A DNA stretch of 64,000 nucleotides, taken from Fluviicola sp. Lineage in GTDB: Bacteria; Bacteroidota; Bacteroidia; Flavobacteriales_D; Crocinitomicaceae. A program made the position numbers and the translations under genes. The notes under the pieces were generated by a model. The model worked only from the letters and a program-made list of their open reading frames with translations, was not told where the DNA came from and searched no databases. The stretch covers positions 62,001-126,000 of the forward strand of contig NVXV01000012.1 of assembly GCA_002734085.1 (NCBI GenBank). Reading direction: 5' to 3'. Positions 9,836-18,710 of the stretch are shown here, one piece after another (position 1 is the first letter of the stretch; the number at the start of each line of letters is the position of its first letter).

Positions 9836-11137
9836 CTAGGGCTGCACTTTTTTTCTGGTCACAGGAACATTTGTTCCATCATTATAGATAAAAATCAACA
9901 TATTTGAAGCTACTTCGGACTTGGGAATTATTAGGTCTGCGAGTTGTTTTGACTTGGAGAATAATTTCCTTCCCGCGATATCATATACTTCAACATTACC
10001 AACATTCTCCGTCCTGACACGATAGTAATCATCCATATCTACTACTTCGAAAAAGGGTGGTTGAAGAGCATCGTCAATATCTGATAGTGAAGTGTTGTGA
10101 AGTAAATATGTTTTATTAGAAACAACTTGTAACGAATCGAGTCCGCCCGCAATTACCCAGTTTCCTCCACCAAGTTTAGCGATTCCACGTAGATCCATCA
10201 CAGAGGCATTTGTTTGAAAAACATTGGAGTAATCATCACTTTGGACATTATAAGATAAAATCCTTCTATTCGGATTTACAATTCCAGTCCCATTGTATGC
10301 AATAGCATCGAAATTATAGGCTACTTCGGCACCACCAACCCAAAAAACAGTTGATCCATGCCCAGAACAAGCACTTCTATAGTTTCTTCCCCCTGGTGCA
10401 TCACCTAAATATTCCCAAGAAATATCTGTCGGATCATCTGGATTGATTACACCTCTACGCATATGTTCTCTTGCGGTGAAACTAAATGAGCCAGCTACAC
10501 CACCATGATAGTAGATTGTATCTCCCAAAATATATCCGGAAGCTCCAAAACTTTTGAAATTATTGTCGTTTGGGACATCGCTTCCAACAGACCACGAGTC
10601 AAAAGTAGGGTTATAGATTTGAACATCTGGGACATTATTTGAGTTACTCCAACCCGTAACTACATAAATTAAACTATCTCTCCAAACAGCTTGAACATGA
10701 TCATCAATAGGAACTGGGATTGGTGCAGCATCTACTTCAAAAGTATCGAGAAACGGGTTATACACATGAACACGATCAGATGAATATTCATTGCCATTTT
10801 CATCAACATGATAGCCACCAATTATATAAATTTTATTATTCACGAAACTAGCCCCTGCCGCAATTTTCCCAAGTGTATCTGGTAAAGACACTTCTTCTGT
10901 CCACGTATTATGAATTACACTATATTTATAAACACGTTGGTGAATATCAGCATAAGTCAATGAATCAGAAATCCCACCAAAACTGTAAACGTATTTCTCT
11001 CCATCTACAAGTGCTCCGCACAAAGCATTATTAGTAGTAGAGTCCGGCATATCAGCCAACTCTGTCCACTCCCAACTGTTTTGTCCAGTTGCAATGAATT
11101 GAAAAAATATAAATAAAAAAAACAACCGTTTTTTCAT
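9836..11137 (-). CDS. Kelch-repeat protein with T9SS-type C-terminal domain
   Basis: A 433-residue secreted protein. The N-terminus MKKRLFFLFIFFQFIATGQ is a signal peptide. Several kelch-type blades follow, with repeated patterns such as YVYSFGGI, KIYIIGGYHV, DTIYYHGGV and NWVIAGGL, indicating a beta-propeller. The last 75 residues (VEVYDIAGRKLFSKSKQ ... MLIFIYNDG) resemble the type A C-terminal sorting domain of the type IX secretion system, with the typical VxVYDxxGRxL motif, so the protein is probably exported across the outer membrane and attached to the surface. Substrate unknown. It is upstream of recG on the same strand, but the 33-base gap and unrelated function make a functional link doubtful. 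Confidence 0.8.
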   Translation of the reverse strand: MKKRLFFLFIFFQFIATGQNSWEWTELADMPDSTTNNALCGALVDGEKYVYSFGGISDSLTYADIHQRVYKYSVIHNTWTEEVSLPDTLGKIAAGASFVNNKIYIIGGYHVDENGNEYSSDRVHVYNPFLDTFEVDAAPIPVPIDDHVQAVWRDSLIYVVTGWSNSNNVPDVQIYNPTFDSWSVGSDVPNDNNFKSFGASGYILGDTIYYHGGVAGSFSFTAREHMRRGVINPDDPTDISWEYLGDAPGGRNYRSACSGHGSTVFWVGGAEVAYNFDAIAYNGTGIVNPNRRILSYNVQSDDYSNVFQTNASVMDLRGIAKLGGGNWVIAGGLDSLQVVSNKTYLLHNTSLSDIDDALQPPFFEVVDMDDYYRVRTENVGNVEVYDIAGRKLFSKSKQLADLIIPKSEVASNMLIFIYNDGTNVPVTRKKVQP

Positions 11138-11227
11138 ACCACGAAATTACGAAAGAATAAGCTAAGTGTCACGGTAATTATGGAGATTATTTAACTTGTA
11201 TTCTATATAATAAGATATAAAAAACAT

Positions 11228-11259
11228 CTTGAATATGGCAAACTAAAACCCTACATTTG
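11228..11259 (+). promoter_or_regulatory. Promoter of gapA
   Basis: CTTG at 11228-11231 and TACATTTG at 11252-11259, separated by 20 bases, match the Bacteroidota -33/-7 pattern upstream of the gapA ATG at 11286. Confidence 0.55.
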
Positions 11260-11285
11260 TTGTTCCACAAAGAAATAATTGATAC

Positions 11286-12278
11286 ATGAAGATAATTGGT
11301 GTAAATGGATTTGGACGAATAGGTCGATATTTCACACGGTTGAGTTTGAAAAGTGACCAAATAGATGTTGCTATTGTAAATGATTTAGCGGATGTTGAAA
11401 CGCTGGCTCATTTATTTAAATACGACTCAGTACATCGCCAACTAGAAGAATCATTCATCGTTGATGGGAATTCATTAGTATTTGAAAACGGGAAAAAGAT
11501 AATTTTTACGCAGCATAAAAACCCCGAAGACATTCCTTGGAGTAAGTACAGAGTTGACACCGTAATTGAATCTACTGGTATTTTCAGAACAGAGGAATCG
11601 GCTTCTAAGCATCTATCCGGAGATGTTAAAAAAGTAATCATCAGTGCACCAGGACAAGGTGAAAATATCAAATCTGTTGTACTCGGTGTAAATGACGAAA
11701 TACTTAAGTCAAGTGACAAGGTAATCAGTAATGCTTCATGCACAACAAATTCTGCTGCACCAATGATTAAGGTCATAAAGGATTTATGTCAGATAAAAAG
11801 TGCATATATTACTACTGTTCATAGTTATACTTCTGATCAAAAACTTCATGATGCTCCGCACAAAGACTTAAGAAGAGCAAGAGCTGCGGCGCAGTCAATA
11901 GTACCAACTACAACTGGAGCTGCAAAAGCACTGACTAAAATATTTCCAGAATTAGACGGCCATATGGGAGGATGTGGAATTCGAGTTCCAGTTCCCGATG
12001 GATCATTAACTGATTTGACAATAACTGTTGAAGGCAGAGTTCCTACAGTTGAAGAAATTAACGCTCGCTTTAAAAATGCAAGTGAAAATGAATTGAAAGG
12101 AATTTTATCTTATATTGATGAACCGATTGTATCTTCTGATATTATTGGAAATCCTTTTAGTTGCACATTTGATAGTCTATTGACCTCCACTGTTGGAAAC
12201 CTCATCAAATTAGTAGGTTGGTATGATAATGAAGCAGGTTATTCAAATCGACTGGCTGAGCTTGCGGCTCGAATATAA
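11286..12278 (+). CDS. gapA: Glyceraldehyde-3-phosphate dehydrogenase
   Basis: A 330-residue NAD(P)-dependent enzyme that oxidises glyceraldehyde 3-phosphate to 1,3-bisphosphoglycerate in glycolysis and gluconeogenesis. The N-terminal Rossmann motif GVNGFGRIGR, the active-site segment NASCTTNS (catalytic Cys152), the HSYTSDQKLHDAPHKDLRRAR phosphate-binding region and the C-terminal GWYDNEAGYSNR are all present. The residue after the second beta strand (VNDLADVETLAHLFKYDSVH) fits NAD-linked type I enzymes. The CYTH gene follows 9 bases later on the same strand. Bacteroidota often carry more than one gap paralogue, so which physiological role this copy has is not decidable here. Confidence 0.95.
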   Translation: MKIIGVNGFGRIGRYFTRLSLKSDQIDVAIVNDLADVETLAHLFKYDSVHRQLEESFIVDGNSLVFENGKKIIFTQHKNPEDIPWSKYRVDTVIESTGIFRTEESASKHLSGDVKKVIISAPGQGENIKSVVLGVNDEILKSSDKVISNASCTTNSAAPMIKVIKDLCQIKSAYITTVHSYTSDQKLHDAPHKDLRRARAAAQSIVPTTTGAAKALTKIFPELDGHMGGCGIRVPVPDGSLTDLTITVEGRVPTVEEINARFKNASENELKGILSYIDEPIVSSDIIGNPFSCTFDSLLTSTVGNLIKLVGWYDNEAGYSNRLAELAARI

Positions 12279-12287
12279 ATAGTTAAT

Positions 12288-12734
12288 ATGGGAGTTGAAA
12301 TAGAGCGTAAATTTCTTGTCAAAAAAGAAAAATGGCAGGCTATTAGACCGTCTAACGGAGAATTAATTATTCAAGGATACCTACAAAAAGATCCGAACAA
12401 AACAGTTAGGGTTCGGGTAAAGAATAATTCCGGATACATTACAATTAAAGGTAAATCTAAAGGGATTACTCGACTAGAATTTGAATATGAAATTCCAGTT
12501 AATGAAGCAAAGGAAATGATCCAAGAGTTTTGTGATCGATTTATTGAAAAAACCAGATATTTTTTCGAGCACGAAGGTTTTACTTGGGAGGTTGATGAAT
12601 TTCTTTCTCCAAAAAAAGGGTTGATTCTTGCAGAAATTGAACTCAACAGTGAGGAACAGAAGTTTTCATTACCTAACTGGATAGATAAAGAAGTTTCGGA
12701 TGACCTACAGTATTTTAATTCAAATATGATTTAG
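12288..12734 (+). CDS. CYTH-domain triphosphatase-like protein
   Basis: A 148-residue CYTH-superfamily protein. The N-terminal signature EIERKF (ExExK) of the triphosphate tunnel metalloenzymes is present, followed by the expected alternating charged strands: KTVRVRVKN, YITIKGKS, RLEFEYEIP, KTRYFFEHEG, WEVDEFLSPKKGLILAEIEL. Members hydrolyse inorganic or organic triphosphates, and a few act as class IV adenylate cyclases. The short single-domain form seen here is usually annotated as CYTH domain protein or inorganic triphosphatase. It lies 9 bases after gapA and is probably cotranscribed; a link to phosphate or nucleotide chemistry near glycolysis is conceivable but only inference. Confidence 0.85.
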   Translation: MGVEIERKFLVKKEKWQAIRPSNGELIIQGYLQKDPNKTVRVRVKNNSGYITIKGKSKGITRLEFEYEIPVNEAKEMIQEFCDRFIEKTRYFFEHEGFTWEVDEFLSPKKGLILAEIELNSEEQKFSLPNWIDKEVSDDLQYFNSNMI

Positions 12735-12768
12735 TCTTACCTCGACTCATTTCAACTGAACTCAACGA

Positions 12769-12782
12769 CCACCGCTCGGTGG
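12769..12782. repeat. Short perfect hairpin (REP-like)
   Basis: CCACCG-CT-CGGTGG is a perfect 6-bp GC-rich stem in AT-rich DNA, between convergent CYTH and trxA genes. No U-tract follows, so it is not a classic terminator; it may be a small palindromic repeat. Confidence 0.5.
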
Positions 12783-12817
12783 CCTCACTTATAATTTATT
12801 ATAGTTAATATAACAAA

Positions 12818-12846
12818 AAAATCCCTGCCATACTGACAAGGATTTT
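12818..12846. terminator. Probable bidirectional terminator between the CYTH gene and trxA
   Basis: Arms AAAATCC and GGATTTT enclose a 15-base loop with weak internal pairing, bordered by A- and T-rich tracts, between convergent genes. The trxA stop is at 12872. Confidence 0.5.
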
Positions 12847-12871
12847 ATATTTTTCTATATAATCTATCCGA

Positions 12872-13189
12872 CTACAATAGTGCGTCTAACTTTGAAGTTA
12901 ATTGTGCTTTTGGTACAGCACCTACTGATTTATCAGCTACTTCTCCGTTTTTCACAAATAGGATTGTAGGAATATTTCTTACTCCAAACTGAGCTGAAAC
13001 TCCAGGGTTCGCATCAACGTCTACTTTACCAATAATCGCTTTACCGTCATATTCACTGTGCATTTCATCAATGATTGGTCCAACCATTCTACATGGTCCA
13101 CACCAAGCTGCCCAAAAGTCAACTACTACAGGTTTATCTGATTTTAATACTACTTCTTCAAAATTTGCATCTGTTATCTCTACTGCCAT
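12872..13189 (-). CDS. trxA: Thioredoxin
   Basis: A 105-residue cytoplasmic thioredoxin. The redox site WCGPC (Cys30 and Cys33), the conserved DFWAAWCGPCRMVGPI context, the buried Asp in VVVDFWA and the cis-proline segment RNIPTILFVKNGE are all present, and the length is normal for TrxA. It reduces protein disulfides, including ribonucleotide reductase and peroxiredoxins, and is itself reduced by thioredoxin reductase. Minus-strand, single gene; no thioredoxin reductase is nearby. Confidence 0.95.
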   Translation of the reverse strand: MAVEITDANFEEVVLKSDKPVVVDFWAAWCGPCRMVGPIIDEMHSEYDGKAIIGKVDVDANPGVSAQFGVRNIPTILFVKNGEVADKSVGAVPKAQLTSKLDALL

Positions 13190-13356
13190 AACTATTTTAT
13201 TTATTTCTGGTTTATCCGTTACTTAAAACGGTTTCTAAAATTAATTGTTCGATTCTATATTGTCAAACTTTTTGCCAAATCTTTTTTCTTGACAATATGA
13301 CAGATGAAGAAATGATTCCTTACAAATGTGTTTTTGGTGCTTTTTAAGAAATGGCT

Positions 13357-13442
13357 CGTGCCTATAGCACTCGTTGTAACGATTCGTGCAATTTAGCAAA
13401 AGCATAAATGTTTAGGCTAAGAATTGTTCGTACCGATGGCAC
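13357..13442. repeat. Structured intergenic repeat upstream of trxA
   Basis: Two similar 14-mers, CGTGCCTATAGCAC (13357-13370) and CGTACCGATGGCAC (13429-13442), flank an imperfect stem GCAATTTAGC / GCTAAGAATTG (13388-13397 and 13416-13426). The whole is an 86-base palindromic unit in an otherwise empty 286-base gap. It resembles REP-type repeats; a second copy was not found in this window. Confidence 0.5.
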
Positions 13443-13475
13443 TTTTTTTTTGGAAAGTTTCACTTGCACCCCCCA

Positions 13476-15263
13476 TTAATCAGTAAGTTTCATTTTCTTT
13501 AATAAGAAGCTAGCATTCATATTTTTTGCAACTCCTTCACGCATCTTGTAGTCAAAAGAAATATCTTCTCCTTCTATCTTAGTGTCAAAATACAAATTAA
13601 TTATACTTCTGTTCTTGTTCGCTAATTCTGTTAGTGATAAATCATGTGTTGCAATTATTCCTCTTGCACCTAAGTCACTCAATTTTTGCAAGAATTTAGC
13701 AGAACCTTCTTCCTTGTCTTTTGAATTGGTGCCTTTAAGTATTTCATCCAAAATGATGAATACTGGCTCTCCACGTTCGATAGCATCCATTACAAATCTT
13801 AACCGTAATAGTTCAGCATGGAAATAAGAGGTTTCATCACTTAAATTATCACTTGTGCGCATACTTGAATACAAGTTCATATTGGGGAAAACAAATTTTT
13901 CCGCCATTACGGGAAAACCAGCTTTTGCTAACATTAGGTTTACACCTACACTGCGTAAAAAAGTACTTTTTCCAGCCATATTGGGACCTGTAATTATCGC
14001 GAACTGCTCTTCTTCTCCCAGTTCAAAATCGTTACTAACCAATTTATCTACTCCAATTATTGGATGTCCCACTTTTTTAATTTCAATCTTTGATTTTACA
14101 TCGTCTTGAAGTTTAGCGTAAGTTGTATAAGATTGATAATTATATCTAAAGTTTGCCCCAGAGATTAAGCTTTCCATTTCATAAACAATATGTTCCCAAT
14201 CTTTAATGTGTTTATTATACTTCTTCTGCCAATTACTAGCTTTGATTGTCACTCTAAAATCCCAAGCAAAGAAAAAGTTTAATAGAATTGCAATGAGTAT
14301 GTTATTTCTGTACTCGATTTCCTTAACTAGAACACCTAATTCCTTCAAGCCTTCACTTCCATTTTCTTTCTCTTTAAAGAGTTTGGATTGGTATGCTCCT
14401 AAGAGCGATGACTTAAAGTCATCTTCCTCCAAAATCCTTAATTGCTCTTTCATTGCATTAACACGTGGTCCAATTTTCGCCAGTTCTTGATGAAGCTTAT
14501 TGGTTTGCTTTAGTCTTTGACGGACTGGTATCATGACAATAATAACTGCTATTGCAAATTGAAGTCCACCTATAAGGTCAAAATAGTAAAGTGCAGAAGC
14601 AGAAAAAGCCAATATAGGAATCACCCATTTTAAAACATTCATCCAACTTTCAGCCTGCACTGTGCCCTGAGACCAATCTCCTATCAATACAGTTGACTGT
14701 TCTTTCTCCAGAGTCATACCGTAGGCTCTGTACTTCTGCGACCATGAAATGTGTTCAGTTAATTCTTCGACAGCTTCATTTGTTTCTTTTGGGGCAATGT
14801 CTCCATTCAAAAGTTTATTGGCTAACATTTTTTCTCCAATAAAAGTGACTGTTCTATTAAAAATGGGAAAGAAACTATTGGATCCAAAAACGTCCATATC
14901 ATAGCTAAAAGCATGTTGAACATCCATAAATTTCTCTCCCTTAGAAAATTCCGAATAGTCTCCAGAAATTGCTTTTAGTTCATTTTCGTTAATTTGGATC
15001 AAGTGTTTAACAAAATTCAATTGCTCTTTATTTTCAGCGCTTTTACGAACAAAAATTAAAAAGAGTACTACTTCAACAACAATGATTAATGCCGAATATC
15101 CTCCAATCGGATAACCAAAAAATACAGTGGTGGGAATAGATAAAAATGTAAGCAAGCGGATTACCACCCACTGCTTTGCTCTATTCGAATATTTTTTACG
15201 TTCAACTTCAAGCGTTAGTAAACGAGTATTATAAAATTCTGTTTTATTCTGTTCTTTTGACAT
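13476..15263 (-). CDS. Membrane-anchored MutS-family ATPase
   Basis: A 595-residue protein whose C-terminal third is a MutS ABC-type ATPase: Walker A GPNMAGKSTFLRS (about residue 423), Walker B FIILDEILKGTNSKD (about 500) and the H-loop ATHDLSL. Unlike true MutS it lacks the N-terminal mismatch-recognition domain and instead carries hydrophobic segments near residues 28-70 (WVVIRLLTFLSIPTTVFFGY; YSALIIVVEVVLFLIF) and 205-245 (WVIPILAFSASALYYF; LQFAIAVIIVMIPV), apparently two pairs of transmembrane helices. It also lacks the Smr domain of MutS2. Such MutS-related proteins are found in Bacteroidota, with no established role that I know of. Minus strand, divergent from the DMT exporter with 35 bases between starts. 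Confidence 0.85.
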   Translation of the reverse strand: MSKEQNKTEFYNTRLLTLEVERKKYSNRAKQWVVIRLLTFLSIPTTVFFGYPIGGYSALIIVVEVVLFLIFVRKSAENKEQLNFVKHLIQINENELKAISGDYSEFSKGEKFMDVQHAFSYDMDVFGSNSFFPIFNRTVTFIGEKMLANKLLNGDIAPKETNEAVEELTEHISWSQKYRAYGMTLEKEQSTVLIGDWSQGTVQAESWMNVLKWVIPILAFSASALYYFDLIGGLQFAIAVIIVMIPVRQRLKQTNKLHQELAKIGPRVNAMKEQLRILEEDDFKSSLLGAYQSKLFKEKENGSEGLKELGVLVKEIEYRNNILIAILLNFFFAWDFRVTIKASNWQKKYNKHIKDWEHIVYEMESLISGANFRYNYQSYTTYAKLQDDVKSKIEIKKVGHPIIGVDKLVSNDFELGEEEQFAIITGPNMAGKSTFLRSVGVNLMLAKAGFPVMAEKFVFPNMNLYSSMRTSDNLSDETSYFHAELLRLRFVMDAIERGEPVFIILDEILKGTNSKDKEEGSAKFLQKLSDLGARGIIATHDLSLTELANKNRSIINLYFDTKIEGEDISFDYKMREGVAKNMNASFLLKKMKLTD

Positions 15264-15285
15264 TACTAAATCTCTAAGGTAATTC

Positions 15286-15293
15286 TATCTTTG
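15286..15293 (+). promoter_or_regulatory. -7 element of the DMT exporter gene
   Basis: TATCTTTG (TAnnTTTG) ends five bases before the ATG at 15299, within the 35-base gap separating two divergent genes. The implied transcript is nearly leaderless. Confidence 0.5.
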
Positions 15294-15298
15294 CACTC

Positions 15299-16207
15299 AT
15301 GAACAAAGGTATTCTTTATATAATACTTTCTGGACTATGTTTTATAGTCGTGAATGCATTTGTAAAAATACTTGGACTTGGTCCTGAGCAAAATCTAATT
15401 TCTAACGTACAAAAATACCCAATCCCTGAGATTATATTGTTCAGATCAATCATAACTTTTGTTATGTGCTATGTAATTATCAAAGCCAAAGGCATTCCTT
15501 TTTTAGGAAACAACAAAAAGTGGCTAATCATTAGAGGGATATTTGGTACAACTGCACTCACTTTATTTTTCTACACACTAGATCATTTACCAATTGCAAT
15601 TGCTACTACTGTTCAATACTTAAGTCCGTTATTTACCGTGATCATCGCTATTTTCCTATTGAAAGAAAAAGTCAACCCTATACAGTGGCTCTTTTTTGCA
15701 ATTGCATTTCTTGGTATTGCCTGCATGGGGATGTCTAAATTTCTGAGCGAGGATAAGAATGTTTCACTTATTAACCCCTGGTGGATCGCCGTTGGAATTG
15801 CTTCTGCACTCTGCGCAGGTGTTGCATACAATGCAATTGTAAAATGCCGCAGAACAGATCATCCAATTACGATTGTAATGTACTTTCCAATAATTGCAAC
15901 TCCTGTAATGGCTGTTCTTTGCGCATTTGATTACGTAGTCCCAAAAGGAAATGAATGGTGGTTAATATTAATTATTGGTGTTTTCACTCAGTTTGCACAA
16001 CTACTAATGACCAAAGCGCTTCATGCAGACAATACAGCAACGATTACACCTTTTAAATACTTAGGTTCCATTTACGCCTTTTTCCTCGGATTGTTCTTCT
16101 TCGATGAAGTAATTTCACTTTACGGAATTGCGGGTATGGTTTTAATTCTAATTGGAGTTTTAGGGAACACTTTCTTTAGAAATAGAAAAAGAAACAAACT
16201 CGCCTAA
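15299..16207 (+). CDS. DMT-superfamily (EamA) transporter
   Basis: A 302-residue integral membrane protein with about ten hydrophobic segments arranged as two EamA repeats (about residues 1-140 and 160-300). Typical features are the start MNKGILYIILSGLCFIVVNAFVK, the conserved turn FRSIITFVMCY, YLSPLFTVIIAIFLLKEKV closing repeat 1, and FKYLGSIYAFFLGLFFFDE closing repeat 2. Members of the drug/metabolite transporter superfamily export amino acids, nucleosides or other metabolites; the substrate cannot be predicted. It ends in a Lys/Arg-rich cytoplasmic tail (RNRKRNKLA). Convergent with the small GlsB-like gene. Confidence 0.9.
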   Translation: MNKGILYIILSGLCFIVVNAFVKILGLGPEQNLISNVQKYPIPEIILFRSIITFVMCYVIIKAKGIPFLGNNKKWLIIRGIFGTTALTLFFYTLDHLPIAIATTVQYLSPLFTVIIAIFLLKEKVNPIQWLFFAIAFLGIACMGMSKFLSEDKNVSLINPWWIAVGIASALCAGVAYNAIVKCRRTDHPITIVMYFPIIATPVMAVLCAFDYVVPKGNEWWLILIIGVFTQFAQLLMTKALHADNTATITPFKYLGSIYAFFLGLFFFDEVISLYGIAGMVLILIGVLGNTFFRNRKRNKLA

Positions 16208-16221
16208 AAAAACCTAGAAAT

Positions 16222-16482
16222 CTATTTCCTTCTTTTCTTTTTTCCAAAAAGAATTCGAGCTATTACAATTAGAATGATTGCACCGACTGTTGCAGTTATA
16301 AGCTCTCCTAAAAATGTAGATTCAGTGGAAACGTTTAGTTGTCGGAAAAGCCAGTGCCCAACAAAACTACCAACTATACCTAAAATTATATTGAACAGTA
16401 CACCACCAGTGTTAGATTTCATTATAACTCCTGCTAACCAGCCAGCAACGGCACCTAATAAAACAGCTATTAAAATTCCCAT
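16222..16482 (-). CDS. GlsB/YeaQ/YmgE-family small membrane protein
   Basis: An 86-residue protein with three hydrophobic helices and glycine motifs typical of this family: GILIAVLLGAVAGWLAGVIMK, GGVLFNIILGIVGSFVGHWLF and LGELITATVGAIILIVIARILFG, then a KKKRRK tail. Often annotated as a transglycosylase-associated or general stress membrane protein; the biochemical function is not known. Single minus-strand gene between convergent and unrelated neighbours. Confidence 0.85.
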   Translation of the reverse strand: MGILIAVLLGAVAGWLAGVIMKSNTGGVLFNIILGIVGSFVGHWLFRQLNVSTESTFLGELITATVGAIILIVIARILFGKKKRRK

Positions 16483-16562
16483 AGTGAATTAATTATTTGT
16501 TTCTATTAATATACAAAAAAATTACTCATCCTTATTTTCTAGAGTTTAATTGATTTAAAATT

Positions 16563-18560
16563 TTAATTAAAAAGCTCCTCATCCACCATGTTAGGCACAG
16601 TCACTTTTAATCTTGGTTCAATTTCCATGGCTCTTTTAATTGCAAAAATAGCCCCTTCATTTCTTGCCCAACTTCTTCTTGCAATTCCATTATTCACGTC
16701 CCAGTGAAGCATCATTTTCAATCTACGATCAGCATCTTTTGTTCCGTCAAGAAGCATTCCAAAACCACCATTAATTACTTCTCCCCAACCGACGCCGCCA
16801 CCGTTGTGAATAGAAACCCAAGTTGCACCGCGGAAACTATCGCCGATCACGTTCTGGATTGCCATGTCTGCTGTAAATTGAGATCCGTCGTAAATATTTG
16901 AAGTCTCACGATAAGGTGAGTCAGTTCCAGAAACATCATGATGATCTCTACCTAATACAACAGGGCCAATATCTCCTGAATCAATTGCGTTATTGAAGGC
17001 TTCAGCGATTTTCATCCTACCAACAGCATCAGCGTACAAAATTCTTGCTTGAGAACCTACGACCAATTTATTCTCTTGTGCTCCACGAATCCATTTAATG
17101 TTATCAGTCATCTGTTGTTGGATTTCTTCAGGACTGTCTTTTTTAAGTTCTTCTAAAACAGCACAAGCTAAATCATCGGTTTTTTGAAGGTCTTCTGGGT
17201 CATTTGAAGCACAGACCCAACGGAAAGGTCCAAATCCATAATCAAAACACATTGGTCCCATGATGTCTTGCACGTAAGACGGATATCTAAAATCAATATT
17301 GTTTTTAGCCATTATGTTTGCTCCAGCTCTAGATGCTTCAAGTAGAAAAGCGTTTCCATAATCGAAGAAATAAGTTCCTTTGGCGGTGTGATTATTTATG
17401 GCATTTGTCTGACGAATCAAACTTTTGTGTACGAATGTTTTAAATTTATCAGGATCAGTCGCCATCATCTCATTAGATTCGTTTAAAGACAAACCAACGG
17501 GGTAATAACCACCAGCCCATGGATTATGCAGTGAAGTCTGATCAGAACCTAAATCAATGTATATATTTTCTTCATCAAATTTTTCCCAAACTTCTACAAC
17601 ATTACCTTGGTAGGCAATAGATACAACCTCTTTATTTTCTTTAGCTGACTTAACGCGTGTACAAAGCTCATCTAAGTCATTAATAACTTCATCTACCCAA
17701 TTTTGAGAGTGTCTCGTTTCAATCGCTTTAGGATTAATTTCAGCCGTAACAGAAATGCATCCTGCAATTGAGGCGGCTTTTGGTTGAGCACCAGACATGC
17801 CCCCTAAACCTGAAGTCACAAACAGTTTACCTTCAAGTCCTTCTCCTTCCTTGGAAATCATTCTACCGGCATTAAGCACTGTAATTGTAGTTCCGTGAAC
17901 AATCCCCTGTGGCCCGATATACATAAATGATCCCGCAGTCATTTGACCGTATTGTGTAACACCAAGAGCATTATATCTTTCCCAATCATCCGGTTTCGAA
18001 TAATTTGGAATCATCATGCCATTAGTAACAACAACGCGAGGAGCATCTTTATGTGATGGAAACAATCCCATCGGATGACCTGAATACATTACTAAAGTTT
18101 GCTCCTCAGTCATTTCAGAAAGATACTTCATGGTTAAACGGTACTGAATCCAATTTTGGAATACCGCTCCATTTCCTCCGTAGGTAATTAACTCATGAGG
18201 ATGTTGAGCAACTGCATAATCCAAGTTGTTATGAATCATAAGCATTATGGCTTTTGCTTGATCGCATTTTCCTGGATAATCTTTTATATTTCTTGCATGC
18301 AACTTATATTCTGGCCGATATCGGTACATATATATTCTACCATACGTATCTAATTCAGCTTTAAATTCATCAATTAACTCTGAATGCTGTTCACTCGGAA
18401 AATATCTTAAGGCATTCTTTAAAGCTAACTTTTTCTCCTCAGCTGTAAGAATTTGTTTCCTTTTTGGAGCATGGTTTACAGAGGGATCATAATCTCTTTT
18501 AGGAGGAACATTTACTGGAATTCCAACTTGGATATCTTTTTGAATTTCTTCGAGCGTCAT
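16563..18560 (-). CDS. hutU: Urocanate hydratase
   Basis: Urocanase, which converts urocanate to imidazolonepropionate with tightly bound NAD+ in histidine degradation. Diagnostic segments are QNWIQYRLTMKYL, MYSGHPMGLFPSH, GIVHGTTITVLNAGR, GLGGMSGAQPKAASIAG, DQTSLHNPW and GVGWGEVINGGFGM. I set the start at the ATG at 18560 (MTLEEIQKDI, 665 residues); the frame runs on to a TTG at 18596, but the promoter-like element at 18577-18584 lies between the two. At about 665 residues it belongs to the longer urocanase group rather than the usual 550-residue bacterial form. No other hut gene (hutH, hutI, hutG) is next to it, so the pathway must be scattered elsewhere in the genome. Confidence 0.95.
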   Translation of the reverse strand: MTLEEIQKDIQVGIPVNVPPKRDYDPSVNHAPKRKQILTAEEKKLALKNALRYFPSEQHSELIDEFKAELDTYGRIYMYRYRPEYKLHARNIKDYPGKCDQAKAIMLMIHNNLDYAVAQHPHELITYGGNGAVFQNWIQYRLTMKYLSEMTEEQTLVMYSGHPMGLFPSHKDAPRVVVTNGMMIPNYSKPDDWERYNALGVTQYGQMTAGSFMYIGPQGIVHGTTITVLNAGRMISKEGEGLEGKLFVTSGLGGMSGAQPKAASIAGCISVTAEINPKAIETRHSQNWVDEVINDLDELCTRVKSAKENKEVVSIAYQGNVVEVWEKFDEENIYIDLGSDQTSLHNPWAGGYYPVGLSLNESNEMMATDPDKFKTFVHKSLIRQTNAINNHTAKGTYFFDYGNAFLLEASRAGANIMAKNNIDFRYPSYVQDIMGPMCFDYGFGPFRWVCASNDPEDLQKTDDLACAVLEELKKDSPEEIQQQMTDNIKWIRGAQENKLVVGSQARILYADAVGRMKIAEAFNNAIDSGDIGPVVLGRDHHDVSGTDSPYRETSNIYDGSQFTADMAIQNVIGDSFRGATWVSIHNGGGVGWGEVINGGFGMLLDGTKDADRRLKMMLHWDVNNGIARRSWARNEGAIFAIKRAMEIEPRLKVTVPNMVDEELFN

Positions 18561-18576
18561 AGAATATGATTTTTTA

Positions 18577-18584
18577 CAAAAATA
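18577..18584 (-). promoter_or_regulatory. -7 element of hutU
   Basis: CAAAAATA on the plus strand reads TATTTTTG on the minus strand, matching TAnnTTTG, 17 bases before the ATG at 18560. It lies downstream of the alternative TTG start and so supports the ATG. Confidence 0.45.
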
Positions 18585-18710
18585 AGGTTTTAGCAAGAAG
18601 ATTTGTAGAATGGTAGTTTAGATTTTGGAAATACTTGTTTTCTCATTACATAAATCAATTTTTATTAATTCCTTCTTAAATTATTGATTACTTTTATTTT
18701 TTAACTAGTA

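Noticed and set aside
16563-18560. hut operon around urocanate hydratase
   Set aside because: No histidine ammonia-lyase, imidazolonepropionase or formiminoglutamase gene is adjacent; the amidohydrolases at 50-55 kb are not close enough in motif or position to claim hutI.
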